NCBI GenBank assembly: GCA_023247035.1
Contig: JAHFHG010000012.1
Location: 2,769-45,466, forward strand
Direction of reading: 5' to 3'
DNA: 42,698 nt
DNA from: Candidatus Omnitrophota bacterium
Lineage (GTDB): Bacteria; Omnitrophota; Omnitrophia; Omnitrophales; Aquincolibacteriaceae
Part shown: positions 9,001 through 13,878 of the stretch, in pieces
Layout: the number at the start of each line of letters is the position of its first letter
Numbering within the stretch: the stretch's first letter is position 1
The notes under the pieces: generated by a model
Told to the model about the DNA's origin: nothing
The model's database searches: none
What the model saw: the letters and a program-made list of their open reading frames with translations, nothing else
Translations under genes and position numbers: made by a program

Positions 9001-10816
9001 GTTTTTGATTCCTTTCGGACATTTCATGACACCGCAGCCCAGGCGTTTGAGCAGAGAAAAAAGCTCAGCGTGGATCATTTCATCGGTGAGAAAACGGAAA
9101 GAAAATTTAGGCGGCTTTGTCACGCAGTCTTGGATTGCGGTCGATCAGTTCGCCAGCCAGATGCAGCGCGGCTTGAATGTGTTTTTTGGTAAGGGAAGGG
9201 TAGCCTTTGAGGATAGCCTCCACCGAATCGCCGCCTTCAAGCATATGGAGAAGAAGAGACGCTGGAATCCGCGTCCCTTTGAAACAGGGTTTTCCGTGAC
9301 AAATATCAGGAGAGATCGAGATAAGATTCATGAATTGAATGATAGCATCGGAGGTATTCACGGTCAAGCCTTGCGCCACTCGGAGACACAGACGAGTCGT
9401 AAATCAAGAATCGTAGGTAGGGGAGATGGCTCCTCTCCCCGCTCCGAAGCGCGGGCAATGAAGAAGATAAATATAGAATTGCCTGATTATTTTAACGAAG
9501 AGTTTGCGCTAGACCTGCTTAAGCCAGGCAAATTCCCTCTTACGCGCCAAGAGAAACGGTGGGTGCGTCTCGTGGTGTTAGAGAAAAGAACGCCGGAGTA
9601 CATACAATCATTTTTCGGGGTTGGCTTGGAAAGGCTGCGTCAGCATAGGGCTTCTATTTTAAAAAAAGCAGAAGCATTTCGCCGCAGCGCTTTTGAAGAA
9701 ATCAGGCGAGTAGAGCAGGAGCAGCGGCAAGCCCAAGCCATTCAAAAAGCGATTCGTACCGTGGTGGGTTCGGATAAAGGCAGTTTGGAAGCCAGAGAAG
9801 CGGCGGCTGTTTTAATTCGTCTTGGAGAACCTGCGCTTGCCCTGTTATTCGAAACGATTCAGGCAAACCCCGAAGCCGCAGAAAAACTTTCTCCAATAAT
9901 CAATCTTATTCGGTCTGAAGTGCGGCTTGTCCATCATTTGACTTTGGCGGTCACAGCGCCTGAAAAAAAAGGAATCCTCACAGAAGCGGAAGCGGGGGAG
10001 GTGATTTTGTACGTCGAAGCTAAGGGAATTGAAAAACTCCGAGAGGCGATGAAGAAAACCTTAGAGGCAATGAATCGGCCCCAAAATACCAAATTCTTAT
10101 CGGGCGTCCTTGAACTGGTCAGCCGGCTTTTGGCGCCGGAAGAAACGGCAATGCCTCAGCCGGGCAGGATTCCGCTCGCGCTCCATTTTTCAAAAGCCGA
10201 TGACCTCCGGCCCTTCTTTAATGAACTCTTTAAAGCGATTAAGAAAACCGGTCAACCGGCCGAGATTTTTTCGAATGTCGATCGCCAATTATCAAAAGGA
10301 TTAAATCAAGAAGAAATCGAGCTTTTTAATCCGAGGAGATTAAGAGAGCAGGAAATGACAGGCGGAATTCGTGTCTTCACGAATGAAGCTCAGGTCGCGA
10401 TGGCGCTTGATCGGGAAATGAACCTCAACGAAATTTTCCAGGGCCTTTTATTCAACGAAGAGAATATGCCTTTGGATGAGGACAGCCGGTACGCAAAAGT
10501 AGTCTTGAGGGCGGGATTTTTAGTCAGATTGGCGATGATTTTAAATGATTCCGAACACCGGGCAAAAATTCAAGAGCGGATCAATGAAGCTCGTCTCGAT
10601 ACCCGACGCGTTTTAAATCCCGATGAGATCAAGCAGATTCGCGCTGAATATTTAAAAGGCGTCCTCATTCGTGCCCTTGAGGAACTTGGCTATCCAAATG
10701 TTAAAGAAGCCATTTCGCGGGGGAATTTTGGAATCTTGACCCTTCAAGGCAAAATCATTGCCGCCGCCGTCGCCGCCGAATACCAAGCCCGCTCCGAAAT
10801 CCGCAAAGCCGCCTAA
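2..10816 (+). CDS. Giant mosaic multidomain ORF, 3' part (open at left edge)
   Basis: One frame is open from the left edge (codons R-S-E before the GTG at 11) to TAA at 10814-10816, so the true start lies outside the window. Residues below count the GTG at 11 as 1. Modules between RSE[A/V]R peptides: 112-598 with a SAM-methyltransferase-like motif (LGIGRG, near 315); 599-889 with two membrane segments; 890-1326 and 1327-1874 unrecognised; 1875-2195 protein-kinase-like (HADIHNSN at 2041-2048, DWE at 2061-2063); 2196-2528 beginning with a twin-arginine-like SRRRFL (2202-2207) and later a membrane helix; 2529-2931 HEAT-like helices; 2932-3143 antisense to a toxin-antitoxin pair; 3144-3300 with a sigma region 4-like HTH; 3301-3593 unrecognised. 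Parts look more AT-rich than the downstream genes. Whether it is translated as one polypeptide is not shown; an assembly of formerly separate genes is equally compatible. Giant proteins are known in Omnitrophota; the link here is inference. Confidence 0.7.
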   Translation, partial: RSEVREKIRRDQVIQTLGGLMTEARNEYIAQQHTTEKPSFGLWITPLSSNLSIRLLQIGVISDWGVTLNNNVEIYLNDAFKVVEEIRKILKLVSAETVFTIERISSLIVIKEISRSEARAAAEPGETLDPKHLLNEIEKVYPNLAKKLQGKDHERQLAALAALPQAQANERTVRTILGTTKHGRRGVSLTSDECKQIAEIIIKGRQVKEQKPQLEDVDGEAAFLSIAAPFLERIRKISEEGFRFNRRHFKTWAKHVIMSRWLMKEAAGINIPEVRGGLNDYEFEQLGQRVQFAASAERDDRLRQLLQQTPQGSALVLGIGRGFDVPLLELALAFREVVVVDLYKKAILDALQKAREELQSLGTPPEKIDEVMGRIRIKMADATGIAAEFSQKVEDLAAAQLPQRERIEQLAAFYREFAGRPTWSVTLEGNYDFVTSSLVLSAAIAGLGGYAKERLKLETIQNQDFSQAEQALIQAIIHQHIQHLKQWVRTDGKVYWADTINLVPVIVDPKTGRENYVIAFTQPMIPMDLFFRTVQANFEPQILSRWDFTVSAPQVPMEKSELMSLLDGHGKLEEKKFGRGYNVVAVKMRPLSQRAVASPSPRSEARSGSKDKSEVIKLADVMARFRRAQRVKNYAALFFLTGILGTLTFFIAPSAPKDPLISPALKIILNNLESERLPSSTPLHKMIYWQNNPIFKWRTLTSRGVGWLHELYLESPKPTEEDRVWIIDLPGHFLRLDPDGSLYWSEQAKLLFDGTGYFLKKQPSPWELISIDEADLRLKLAVAKEKLYEVQISANPFQRVPGFRTIFNYEQRRTLQAAEKKVLAAQNRLDHYLKTGGVLEDPDDNIEKWLWTAGLLAVTALGGTLFWMGRRKYNRKERTDSSENSSVHDFNPRSEARAGEVSEFTPEEWREIREAFLKWLGSYLKTIQRTLNTSLTEEEIQILIREPQKGLNFLGYKLKPPLQKKKLQTKVATDLQRRIWDLRQSVKGKKKKTQENLPEVRSETKEQLKAVMNKTYEANINGAKQLLLDTIKVMRNGSLANEQFLNELEAAVAAKTTTELAPQFQQEGSVFYKNLSSRMDPAGAITVEGLFLQINTFRLFQVFELAKRLDSVGLFYWNIVAPVARESAGTWLLNHLDPKFLQVTHRALRSLGKVTSPRPAIALPNEKLKANLLKAESTLKEYAAYAIAAEYFELFHHYKALEIGQEKGILAPEDLELIKGQEEITLRPELLDTKGERLLLLEQEIRYAFARSIRSYLTGRLVDFSELGPYYYFLLQFANGNLPDNIDDATLSLLVNMPQSLPSTVLLKSTRDLLSLVEGILPQIDIPPPRSEVRAEKAVEKPKNGGSEYYAEIDARLGPWSEENFQNKIQDLKRDMQVALGRGTGISLVTDYLIMKTIRILMLPQESAALFELIARAEKASLDFEKMNSYIEDSGTLRRRYDEIINKMDPNEMQNVSLQDLLTSLSREWLNTMGSKREKFLQSLKTPETARLYLREFSILKDQLHQLTHWDFWHRNGQKEWVEVFHATPQPLPVQKGHVQVRGQLYAAIVPRFTQIFGHGDIIYRLKIPIRRITGSYLIFDYPKEGVLDEILRQSEVFVTPGEVEVSGVYYTGREESNWDVFLASYTSPFLLPPQESVIQNSILKRAGIPIDARSLSRDPSLLTFDAEKALNAMNLSPDLQKRLESLITQGDLPLSRLMASALMLRLLASLKDTRSPHADLRPSIARLLQLLVEELRSIQSSDNAAFSSAHQLLNPERFLLFLQYLVEPELKEPLLYVVAVVIESERLIEETQKWIQPPHGEGQLASILDLWEMHVRHGIYANFRDLKYFLEGISKDPSAVISKSNQGRIKSILEILEDAISASDELQIKMQKHFKSRSEVRSDASDVFYEHFREKLAAAFPGKVSPHLLHQQGNELLEEGEVIATRLGEGWHIFFSVPSGTKPARVYRVGSTEQWLIYPFWELGMNLAYIDEAKILSALGDIPGIPKLAEVGLTDKGFVWIAQEQIAGQTFQEHRFGSLQDLLKAFIQAAQILQQVHLKDYVHADIHNSNLMIDSLENVWVIDWEGQAKKNAGIALHAPGYSPLNEEESGPLLELDSRSDIFNFLITLALALDHLNKSMGGQIQSELAAMRDRYLRKILKGNFTTAREAFDILRERITLSQTVPEDLRVQKPRDEWPPDIAELILELQQDLKGISKARSEARVSRRRFLASLAAAMPVLNFLRGRSTAQEQLIQPAQDPLETLKQNFPFLDFQDLNEIKKADHDLGIRIAAEIKKGFDEAERLRPGIVKQRFRNENFTIASKQKKIWKFIVELKTKEGMPEDLTVHFDTTFYRLDPILIPLDKLERELWKRIVVYLVSIGSFFDSGEYELWKQLGGQSKEQDAENLRLRMEYLFQGKLNDPDMQGEMSGVGMGTAIEAERLFTKYLEAYLGLRQLPSPDSALWKFMDLLWRNGKVDSGEFRAFPWILFLTAAGVLAAAETGANIFLYKRLQRERALREDEARIARAMRESLEQSKTEPGQAPQDSDGNPSRSEVRSQANAESDEINSLIEQIGGQDLHKMNEAARRLNEIGPSSSGRVLPALINLLENSKRPILLSDSIANIASGNPKHAIDLLMPLIRNPKLRLDALVTLIKIVQRLPAEKENAGQRLRSLLRENNLDEPTQADIKQALTEIGVSPQDEALDIKINDLLPEIGFRYPESEKKRISFIESERFRVFLEKVFDSSSKNSSPTSVRVFHFNPRTTFGHDTSRWEFDGVYTVSIPDSVASFPAAKLILQTLESDSELSGLGAEWDTKKKDLTSFFKNRFRNQPWETLEVVDDAQWLIIEMTRLVRRLMDERTDWKQFTFAVDGLKEIGFPAVPSLVAALKDPTIQNRNPNDPFPGLNQSFLPYIYLIESLGDLGAVASLAILDLEQALTHPDEKVRIAAEKSLAEIRSEVRSTPQLNLNVLEGAREYIVGGKTLRQTIPGVGDGGYRFVSVKSLSWVKRSLFWLLAKTYTSPFLIPFGHFMTPQPRRLSREKSSAWIISSVRKRKENLGGFVTQSWIAVDQFASQMQRGLNVFFGKGRVAFEDSLHRIAAFKHMEKKRRWNPRPFETGFSVTNIRRDRDKIHELNDSIGGIHGQALRHSETQTSRKSRIVGRGDGSSPRSEARAMKKINIELPDYFNEEFALDLLKPGKFPLTRQEKRWVRLVVLEKRTPEYIQSFFGVGLERLRQHRASILKKAEAFRRSAFEEIRRVEQEQRQAQAIQKAIRTVVGSDKGSLEAREAAAVLIRLGEPALALLFETIQANPEAAEKLSPIINLIRSEVRLVHHLTLAVTAPEKKGILTEAEAGEVILYVEAKGIEKLREAMKKTLEAMNRPQNTKFLSGVLELVSRLLAPEETAMPQPGRIPLALHFSKADDLRPFFNELFKAIKKTGQPAEIFSNVDRQLSKGLNQEEIELFNPRRLREQEMTGGIRVFTNEAQVAMALDREMNLNEIFQGLLFNEENMPLDEDSRYAKVVLRAGFLVRLAMILNDSEHRAKIQERINEARLDTRRVLNPDEIKQIRAEYLKGVLIRALEELGYPNVKEAISRGNFGILTLQGKIIAAAVAAEYQARSEIRKAA
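342..359 (+). repeat. RSEAR-encoding palindromic repeat, copy 2
   Basis: The sequence is cccgctccgaagcacggg, one base off the consensus with gcgcggg at the end. It reads RSEAR (residues 112-116) and marks the start of the methyltransferase-like module. Confidence 0.85.
1803..1819 (+). repeat. RSEAR-encoding palindromic repeat, copy 3
   Basis: The sequence is cccgctccgaagcgcgg, consensus except for its last base. It reads RSEAR (from residue 599) and separates the methyltransferase-like module from the first two-helix membrane module. Confidence 0.85.
2676..2693 (+). repeat. RSEAR-encoding palindromic repeat, copy 4
   Basis: Exact consensus cccgctccgaagcgcggg. The outer 5 bp (cccgc/gcggg) are self-complementary. 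It reads RSEAR from residue 890, about 50 residues after the second membrane helix of the preceding module. Confidence 0.9.
2993..3004 (+). repeat. Degenerate palindromic repeat, copy 5
   Basis: Only cccgaagtgcgg remains, giving P-E-V-R followed by S-E. It matches the right half of the consensus. The assignment rests on its similarity to copies 6 and 7 and its conserved phase. Confidence 0.5.
3987..4004 (+). repeat. RSEVR-encoding palindromic repeat, copy 6
   Basis: The sequence is cccgctccgaagtgcggg, differing from the commonest form by one central C-to-T change that turns Ala into Val. It reads RSEVR from residue 1327. Confidence 0.9.
5631..5647 (+). repeat. RSEVR-encoding palindromic repeat, copy 7
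   Basis: The sequence is cccgctctgaagtgcgg. The Ser codon is tct rather than tcc, a silent difference that keeps the peptide RSEVR. It starts the kinase-like module at residue 1875. Confidence 0.85.
6594..6611 (+). repeat. RSEAR-encoding palindromic repeat, copy 8
   Basis: Exact consensus cccgctccgaagcgcggg, reading RSEAR from residue 2196. The twin-arginine-like SRRRFL motif follows within two residues, so this copy sits where the N-terminus of a separate exported protein would be expected. Confidence 0.9.
7593..7608 (+). repeat. RSEVR-encoding palindromic repeat, copy 9
   Basis: The sequence is cccgctccgaagtgcg followed by a. It reads RSEVR from residue 2529 and opens the HEAT-like module. 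Confidence 0.8.
8752..9123 (-). CDS. DUF5615-type PIN-like toxin of a TA pair, C-terminus altered by repeat
   Basis: A 123-aa frame starts at GTG. The first ~90 residues follow the DUF5615 (Mut7-C-like PIN fold) pattern: FLTDE near the N-terminus, then an LFTQDRDF strand with paired acidic residues, then a GIVCLRV strand. Such proteins are predicted nucleases paired with DUF433 antitoxins. The start overlaps the stop of the upstream DUF433 gene by 17 bp, typical of a TA operon. The last ~25 residues, including RTSERIS, come from reading antisense through repeat copy 10 and beyond, so the native C-terminus seems to have been replaced. The whole gene lies antisense inside the giant plus-strand ORF. 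Confidence 0.75.
   Translation of the reverse strand: MTKPPKFSFRFLTDEMIHAELFSLLKRLGCGVMKCPKGIKNGEVYVLAKSQNRLLFTQDRDFTDTKRYPPSPTPGIVCLRVFPPTIYSRAPSNTFKLSCGVERTSERISASDFSAAIRTFSSG
8804..8817 (+). repeat. RSEVR-encoding repeat, copy 10 (degenerate), left border of the TA module
   Basis: The sequence is cgctccgaagtccg, with the outer stem eroded. It reads RSEVR on plus (residue 2932). On minus it is read by the end of the DUF5615 toxin frame as R-T-S-E-R, so one copy is coding in both directions. Confidence 0.7.
9107..9331 (-). CDS. DUF433 family antitoxin
   Basis: A 74-aa protein beginning MNLISISPDICHGKP, with CHGKPCFKGTRIPASLLL and a YPSLTKKHIQAAL helix. This is the standard DUF433 signature, a small winged-helix antitoxin family found beside DUF5615 toxins. 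The ATG at 9331 was chosen because the family begins directly before the IS-x-P-x-ICHGKP motif; a longer frame to 9379 adds 16 unrelated residues. There is no clear Shine-Dalgarno. It is first in the minus-strand pair and overlaps the toxin start by 17 bp. It lies antisense within the giant ORF, between repeat copies 10 and 11. Confidence 0.85.
   Translation of the reverse strand: MNLISISPDICHGKPCFKGTRIPASLLLHMLEGGDSVEAILKGYPSLTKKHIQAALHLAGELIDRNPRLRDKAA
9438..9455 (+). repeat. RSEAR-encoding palindromic repeat, copy 11, right border of the TA module
   Basis: Exact consensus cccgctccgaagcgcggg, reading RSEAR from residue 3144. An in-frame ATG (9458-9460) follows at once and begins MKKINIEL, which looks like the N-terminus of an independent protein. 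No Shine-Dalgarno precedes that ATG. Confidence 0.9.
9911..9925 (+). repeat. RSEVR-encoding repeat, copy 12 (degenerate)
   Basis: The sequence is cggtctgaagtgcgg. The DNA has drifted at two codons (cgg, tct) but the peptide RSEVR is unchanged (from residue 3301), so the peptide is better conserved than the palindrome. Confidence 0.65.
10788..10803 (+). repeat. RSEIR-encoding repeat, copy 13, at the C-terminus
   Basis: The sequence is cccgctccgaaatccg, reading RSEIR from residue 3594. Only K-A-A follows before the stop, so the final repeat ends the protein instead of joining two modules. Confidence 0.7.
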
Positions 10817-10903
10817 GTCCAGGCCGCTGCTGCCTATCCATTTTATTAAAATCACAGTTTCTTTATTTTGATTTATGAGGCAGTATAGCTTTCGAGACGA
10901 TCG

Positions 10904-11728
10904 ATGAATCTTTCACCTTCAACAACCCAAAAACTTAAAGCCGCCCTTGCGGAAGATGCGGGGAAGGGCGATAGAACGTCCCGGCTCTTAATTCCTGCAA
11001 ACACAAAGGGCAGGGCTGTGATCATTGCGCGCCAGAGTGGAATATTCTGCGGTGAGAGAGTCGTCAGGGAAGTTTTTCGTTTGGCGGGCCGGCGTCTGGC
11101 GCTGCGGTTTTTTGTAAAAGACGGCGGGAAATTTTCAAAAAATCAAAAGGTCCTTGAAATCAAAGGAAATGTCCGGGCGATTTTGAAAGCGGAAAGGACG
11201 GCGCTGAATTTTTTGGGGCATCTTTCCGGAATAGCGGCGTTGACGCGGCAATTCGTCGAACAAGTGAAGGGATTCAGGGTTGCGATTCTGGACACGCGCA
11301 AAACCACGCCGCTTTGGCGGGAGCTTGAAAAAGAGGCCGTTCGAATAGGCGGCGGAAAGAATCACCGCTTCGGCCTTTTCGACGCTGTTTTTGTGAAGGA
11401 AAATCACCGGCCTTTTGGAAATTTAAAAAAGCTGCGGCGCTTCCCGAGGCAATTCGAAATTGAAGTCAGGAATTGTAAAGAACTTATCGAGGCCGTGGTT
11501 CTCCAACCGCACACTATTCTTTTTGATAATTTTAAGCCCGGGCCGTTAAAGAAGGCGGTAAGCCTCGCGCGAAAATTGAATCCGGAAATCCTTCTCGAAG
11601 CTTCCGGGGGAATCACACTCAAAAATGTGCGCGCTTTTGCCGCTGCGGGCGTGGACCAAATCTCCGTCGGTTCACTGACCCATTCCGTGGAATCCATCGA
11701 TTTTTCTTTGTTACTGTTGCCTTCGTAG
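10904..11728 (+). CDS. nadC: Nicotinate-nucleotide pyrophosphorylase (quinolinate phosphoribosyltransferase)
   Basis: Converts quinolinate and PRPP to nicotinate mononucleotide in de novo NAD synthesis. At 274 aa it has the usual family length. Visible motifs are the substrate-binding TRKTTPLWR (131-139), the following GGGKNHRFGL (149-158) with conserved Lys, Asn, His and Arg, and a C-terminal barrel segment with EASGGI and ISVGSLTHS. The family usually reads TTPGLR where this protein has TTPLWR. The ATG start has only a weak ribosome-binding site. uvrB follows 8 bp after its stop, so the two are probably co-transcribed. No nadA or nadB is in the window. Confidence 0.95.
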   Translation: MNLSPSTTQKLKAALAEDAGKGDRTSRLLIPANTKGRAVIIARQSGIFCGERVVREVFRLAGRRLALRFFVKDGGKFSKNQKVLEIKGNVRAILKAERTALNFLGHLSGIAALTRQFVEQVKGFRVAILDTRKTTPLWRELEKEAVRIGGGKNHRFGLFDAVFVKENHRPFGNLKKLRRFPRQFEIEVRNCKELIEAVVLQPHTILFDNFKPGPLKKAVSLARKLNPEILLEASGGITLKNVRAFAAAGVDQISVGSLTHSVESIDFSLLLLPS

Positions 11729-11736
11729 GAACTGAA

Positions 11737-13737
11737 ATGTCTCTTTTCAAACTCAGCACGGCCCTAAAACCCAAAGGCGACCAGCCGGAGGCGATCGAAA
11801 AAATCGTCCAGGGTTTCAAAGAAGGGCTCAAAGAGCAGGTCCTGATCGGCGTGACGGGTTCGGGCAAAACATTCACAATGGCGAACGCGATCGCCCGGCT
11901 TGAAAAACCCGTGCTCGTGATTTCCCACAACAAAACCCTCGCCGCGCAGCTTTATTCGGAGTTCAAAGAATTTTTCCCCCACAATGCGGTCGAGTATTTC
12001 GTCTCCTATTACGATTACTACCAGCCCGAGGCCTACATTCCCCATTCCGATACTTATATTGAAAAGGACGCTTCCATTAATGACGACCTTGACCGGCTGA
12101 GGCTGGCCGCTACAAGTTCCGTTCTGTCCCGGCCGGACACGCTCATTGTATCCAGTGTTTCTTGTATCTACGGATTAGGTTCCCCGGAGGACTGGCAGGG
12201 AATGCTCGTTCAGATTGAGAAAGGCAAGGCCTTTGAGCGCGATCAATTTTTGTCCGCGCTGGTTGGGCTCCAATACAGCCGCGTCGACGCGGAATTGAAA
12301 CGGGGGACTTTTCGCGTGCGCGGCGGGCGCGTGGATTTGTTTCCTTCCTACGGCGAAAATCCGCACCGCATTGAATTCGAGGACGACACGATCGCAAGCC
12401 TGACCGTGCTCGACCGGATCCAATTTAAGGCGCTGCGGGAGCTCGACCGGCTTGCGATTTATCCCGCCAAACATTTCGTGACGCCCTCAAGCCGGCTTCA
12501 GGCGGCTGTCGAGGCCATTCAGCGCGAACTGGCGTGGCGCGTTAAAGAGTTGACCGCGCAGGGGAAAGACCTGGAGGCAAAAAGGCTGGAGGGCCGGACC
12601 CATTACGACCTTGAAATGCTTCGCGAGCTGGGATATTGCTCGGGGATTGAAAATTATTCGCGCCATTTGGCGGGCCGTGAGCCCGGCTCCACGCCGTACA
12701 CGCTTCTGGATTATTTCCCGAAAGATTTTTTGACGCTCATCGATGAGTCGCACCAGAGCGTTCCGCAGGTCCGAGGAATGTACAACGGCGACCTTTCCCG
12801 TAAAAAAGTCCTGGTCGAACACGGCTTCCGGCTTCCTTCGGCGCTTGACAACCGTCCGCTCCGCTTCGCCGAATTCGAGAAAAAAGTCGGCCAGATCCTT
12901 TATGTTTCCGCAACGCCTGGCCCTTATGAAATGGGCCGCGCCCAGCGCGTCGTCGAGCAGGTGATCCGGCCGACGGGCCTGATGGATCCGGAAATCGAAG
13001 TCAGAAAGACGGAATCGCAGATCGATGACCTGATTTCGGAAATCAAGGCGCGAGTCAAAAAGAGCGAACGGACGCTGGTCACGACTTTGACGAAAAAAAT
13101 GGCCGAGGATTTGAGCCGCTACCTGCGCGAGGTCGGGATCAAAGTCCACTATATCCATTCCGAATTTGACGCCTTTGAGCGCGTCGAAATCCTGCGCGAC
13201 CTACGGCTTCAGAAATACGATTGCGTGATCGGCGTCAATCTCCTGCGCGAGGGCCTGGACCTTCCCGAAGTTTCTCTTGTGGTGATCCTGGACGCGGACA
13301 AGGAAGGGTTTTTACGAAGCGACGTTTCCTTGATTCAGATTTCCGGCCGCGCCGCGCGCCATATCAACGGAAAAGTGATTATGTACGGGGACAAAATGAC
13401 TGCGGCCATGAAAACGGCGATCCGCGAGACCGAGCGGCGGCGGGAGATTCAAAAGAAATATAACGAAGAATATAAAATTACCCCGCAGTCCATTCAGAAG
13501 GAAATCAGGCAGGGCATTGAAAAATGGAAAACGGCGGAGGAACTAGTGGCGGAGGTTGCGGGCGAATCTCAACAGGAGCACGAAACGAAATCCTACCTTG
13601 CGTTTCTTAAGAACAGGATGGTAAGCGCGGCGCGGATTCTGGATTTCGAAAAAGCCGCGCGCTACCGCGACGAGATCCGGCGCATTGAAGAAAAATCGCA
13701 GGCCCGCGCGAGTGTTCTTGCTTCGAAAAAGAAATGA
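11737..13737 (+). CDS. uvrB: Excinuclease ABC subunit B
   Basis: Damage-verifying helicase subunit of nucleotide excision repair, working with UvrA and UvrC. At 666 aa it is full length. It has Walker A GVTGSGKT (38-45), the YYDYYQPEAYIP beta-hairpin that probes DNA, the helicase DESH box, the GVNLLREGLDLPEVSLV and QISGRAARH helicase motifs, and a C-terminal UVR motif (DFEKAARYRDEIR) for UvrC contact. An AGGA eight bases before the ATG supports this start. It follows nadC closely. No neighbouring uvrA or uvrC is seen. Confidence 0.98.
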   Translation: MSLFKLSTALKPKGDQPEAIEKIVQGFKEGLKEQVLIGVTGSGKTFTMANAIARLEKPVLVISHNKTLAAQLYSEFKEFFPHNAVEYFVSYYDYYQPEAYIPHSDTYIEKDASINDDLDRLRLAATSSVLSRPDTLIVSSVSCIYGLGSPEDWQGMLVQIEKGKAFERDQFLSALVGLQYSRVDAELKRGTFRVRGGRVDLFPSYGENPHRIEFEDDTIASLTVLDRIQFKALRELDRLAIYPAKHFVTPSSRLQAAVEAIQRELAWRVKELTAQGKDLEAKRLEGRTHYDLEMLRELGYCSGIENYSRHLAGREPGSTPYTLLDYFPKDFLTLIDESHQSVPQVRGMYNGDLSRKKVLVEHGFRLPSALDNRPLRFAEFEKKVGQILYVSATPGPYEMGRAQRVVEQVIRPTGLMDPEIEVRKTESQIDDLISEIKARVKKSERTLVTTLTKKMAEDLSRYLREVGIKVHYIHSEFDAFERVEILRDLRLQKYDCVIGVNLLREGLDLPEVSLVVILDADKEGFLRSDVSLIQISGRAARHINGKVIMYGDKMTAAMKTAIRETERRREIQKKYNEEYKITPQSIQKEIRQGIEKWKTAEELVAEVAGESQQEHETKSYLAFLKNRMVSAARILDFEKAARYRDEIRRIEEKSQARASVLASKKK

Positions 13738-13804
13738 GAAATCCTCCGCCTGTCCGATTTTTGAAAAAAGAAAGCGCCCGGCCGGCATTTTAGCCGAATA
13801 TCAA

Positions 13805-13833
13805 TTGACACCATGTTTTGATTGCGTCATAAT
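13805..13833 (+). promoter_or_regulatory. Sigma-70-type promoter for the Eda-like gene
   Basis: TTGACA (13805-13810), a 17-bp spacer, then CATAAT (13828-13833). This is a perfect -35 and a 5/6 -10 at ideal spacing. It overlaps an upstream in-frame ATG at 13822, which argues for the later start at 13879. Confidence 0.75.
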
Positions 13834-13878
13834 TCAGCGCGCTTATCAATCAAAAACAAGGAGAGACAAATTTCAAAA

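Noticed and set aside
8950-9192. An 80-codon plus-strand ORF in another frame across the TA module
   Set aside because: It has no family features and is a by-product of the antisense TA genes.
1-10816. The regularly recurring repeat as a CRISPR array
   Set aside because: Spacing is 300-1650 bp and the units lie in frame within coding sequence; no short uniform spacers are present.
12487-13158. 223-codon minus-strand ORF opposite uvrB
   Set aside because: A shadow of the conserved UvrB frame with no family features.
13822-13878. An upstream ATG giving a longer Eda-like protein
   Set aside because: The extension overlaps the -10 region of a good promoter and adds residues unlike the family.
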